A stretch of DNA of 64,000 bases, from positions 1,796,501 through 1,860,500 of the forward strand of contig NZ_CP150660.1 in the NCBI RefSeq assembly GCF_038023995.1, in the 5' to 3' direction. Within the stretch, counting starts at the first letter, position 1. Every line of letters starts with the position of its first letter. Positions 63,553 to 64,000 of this stretch are shown one piece after another. The stretch is from Polaribacter atrinae. Lineage in GTDB: Bacteria > Bacteroidota > Bacteroidia > Flavobacteriales > Flavobacteriaceae. The notes under the pieces were generated by a model that worked only from the letters and a program-made list of their open reading frames with translations, did not search any database and had not been told where the DNA came from. The position numbers and the translations under genes are program-made.

Positions 63553-64000
63553 ATGAAATTAGGATTAGGAACCGCAGCTTTAGGAAGACCTCAATACATT
63601 AATGTTAGAACAGAAGAATGTGATAATTCTGACTTAACGGAATTTAGAAACCAGAGTTTTGCTGTTTTAGAAGAAGCTTATCATTTAGGAATTCGTTATT
63701 TTGATACGGCTCCAGGTTACGGTTTAGCAGAAGAATTATTGTTAGAATGGGTACAAACCAAAGATGACAATTCTATTGAAGTTGCTACAAAATGGGGGTA
63801 TACGTACACCGCAAATTTTGATGCAAACGCAACGGTTCACGAGGTAAAAGAGCATAGTTTGTCTAAATTAAATGAGCAGTGGAATTTCTCTAAACAACTC
63901 CTCCCCTATTTAAAAGTGTATCAAATTCATTCTGCAACTTTAGAAACTGGTGTTTTAGAGAATACCGAAGTTTTAGAACAATTGGCTTTCTTAAAAAAGG
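63553..64000 (+). CDS. Aldo/keto reductase, 5' part
   Basis: The ATG at 63553 opens a frame to the window end (149 codons). It starts MKLGLGTAALGRPQYI and shows the family strand with RYFDTAPGYGLAEELLLEW (catalytic Asp and Tyr), VATKWGYTY (Lys) and LKVYQIHSA (His). It should be an NADPH-dependent oxidoreductase; the substrate is unknown. The rest lies outside the window. Confidence 0.88.
   Translation, partial: MKLGLGTAALGRPQYINVRTEECDNSDLTEFRNQSFAVLEEAYHLGIRYFDTAPGYGLAEELLLEWVQTKDDNSIEVATKWGYTYTANFDANATVHEVKEHSLSKLNEQWNFSKQLLPYLKVYQIHSATLETGVLENTEVLEQLAFLKK

Overview
The window looks like chromosome of a marine member of the Flavobacteriaceae (Bacteroidota), Polaribacter- or Tenacibaculum-like. 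Support: very low GC, C-terminal sorting domains of the type IX secretion system, promoters with the Bacteroidota -7 box TAnnTTTG, lipoproteins beginning SC/NC, a BtuB/BtuG cobalamin locus under a B12 riboswitch, and era, der, sHsp and SelO homologues of this phylum. The species is inferred from style, not from a search.

Layout. 1-21.9 kb is chromosome with several decayed genes: a type IX secreted protein tail, a broken TPR/LuxR regulator, a broken beta-propeller (BNR/sortilin) secreted protein, a LysR/YeiH pair, the cobalamin uptake operon, a response regulator, a zinc-ribbon gene with a structured leader, a broken VCBS/UnbV gene, and an sHsp. 53.5-64 kb is ordinary chromosome: initiator tRNA, era, der, a GAF-like protein, an HD-PycTM protein, and a methionine-sulfoxide/redox cluster (msrB, msrA, glutaredoxin-like, selO).

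Between them, 21,926-53,580, lies a 31.7-kb integrative island inserted in the 3' half of the initiator tRNA-fMet gene. A perfect 43-bp direct repeat of the tRNA 3' half marks both ends (21,883-21,925 and 53,538-53,580). A tyrosine integrase sits directly next to the intact tRNA, and both ends carry matching TCGTGTTC arm-like repeats. Remains of two other integrase fragments lie just outside the left end, so the locus has been used more than once.

The island is almost wholly defence-like and mostly transcribed leftward: type I restriction-modification (hsdR-hsdM-hsdS), a small gene, a reverse transcriptase with a structured 320-nt region bounded by an inverted repeat just upstream and a small partner gene downstream, an McrBC pair with an EVE-like reader domain, and then a tight ten-gene operon (24,700-37,396). 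That operon encodes a vWA-like lipoprotein, a small membrane protein, an FtsZ/tubulin-like GTPase, a 1136-residue actin/Hsp70-fold ATPase, a single-span membrane protein, a MotA/TolQ-like stator with a long coiled-coil tail, a MotB/OmpA-like partner, and three exported hydrolases (retropepsin, DNase I-like nuclease, CHAP peptidase). It is my main candidate for a poorly described system: an envelope-spanning, ion-driven machine with two cytoskeletal-type NTPases and secreted effectors. Parts recall Zorya (ZorAB) and the FtsZ-like/vWA/OmpA neighbourhood predicted by Makarova and Koonin to remodel membranes, but the combination fits no named system I know.
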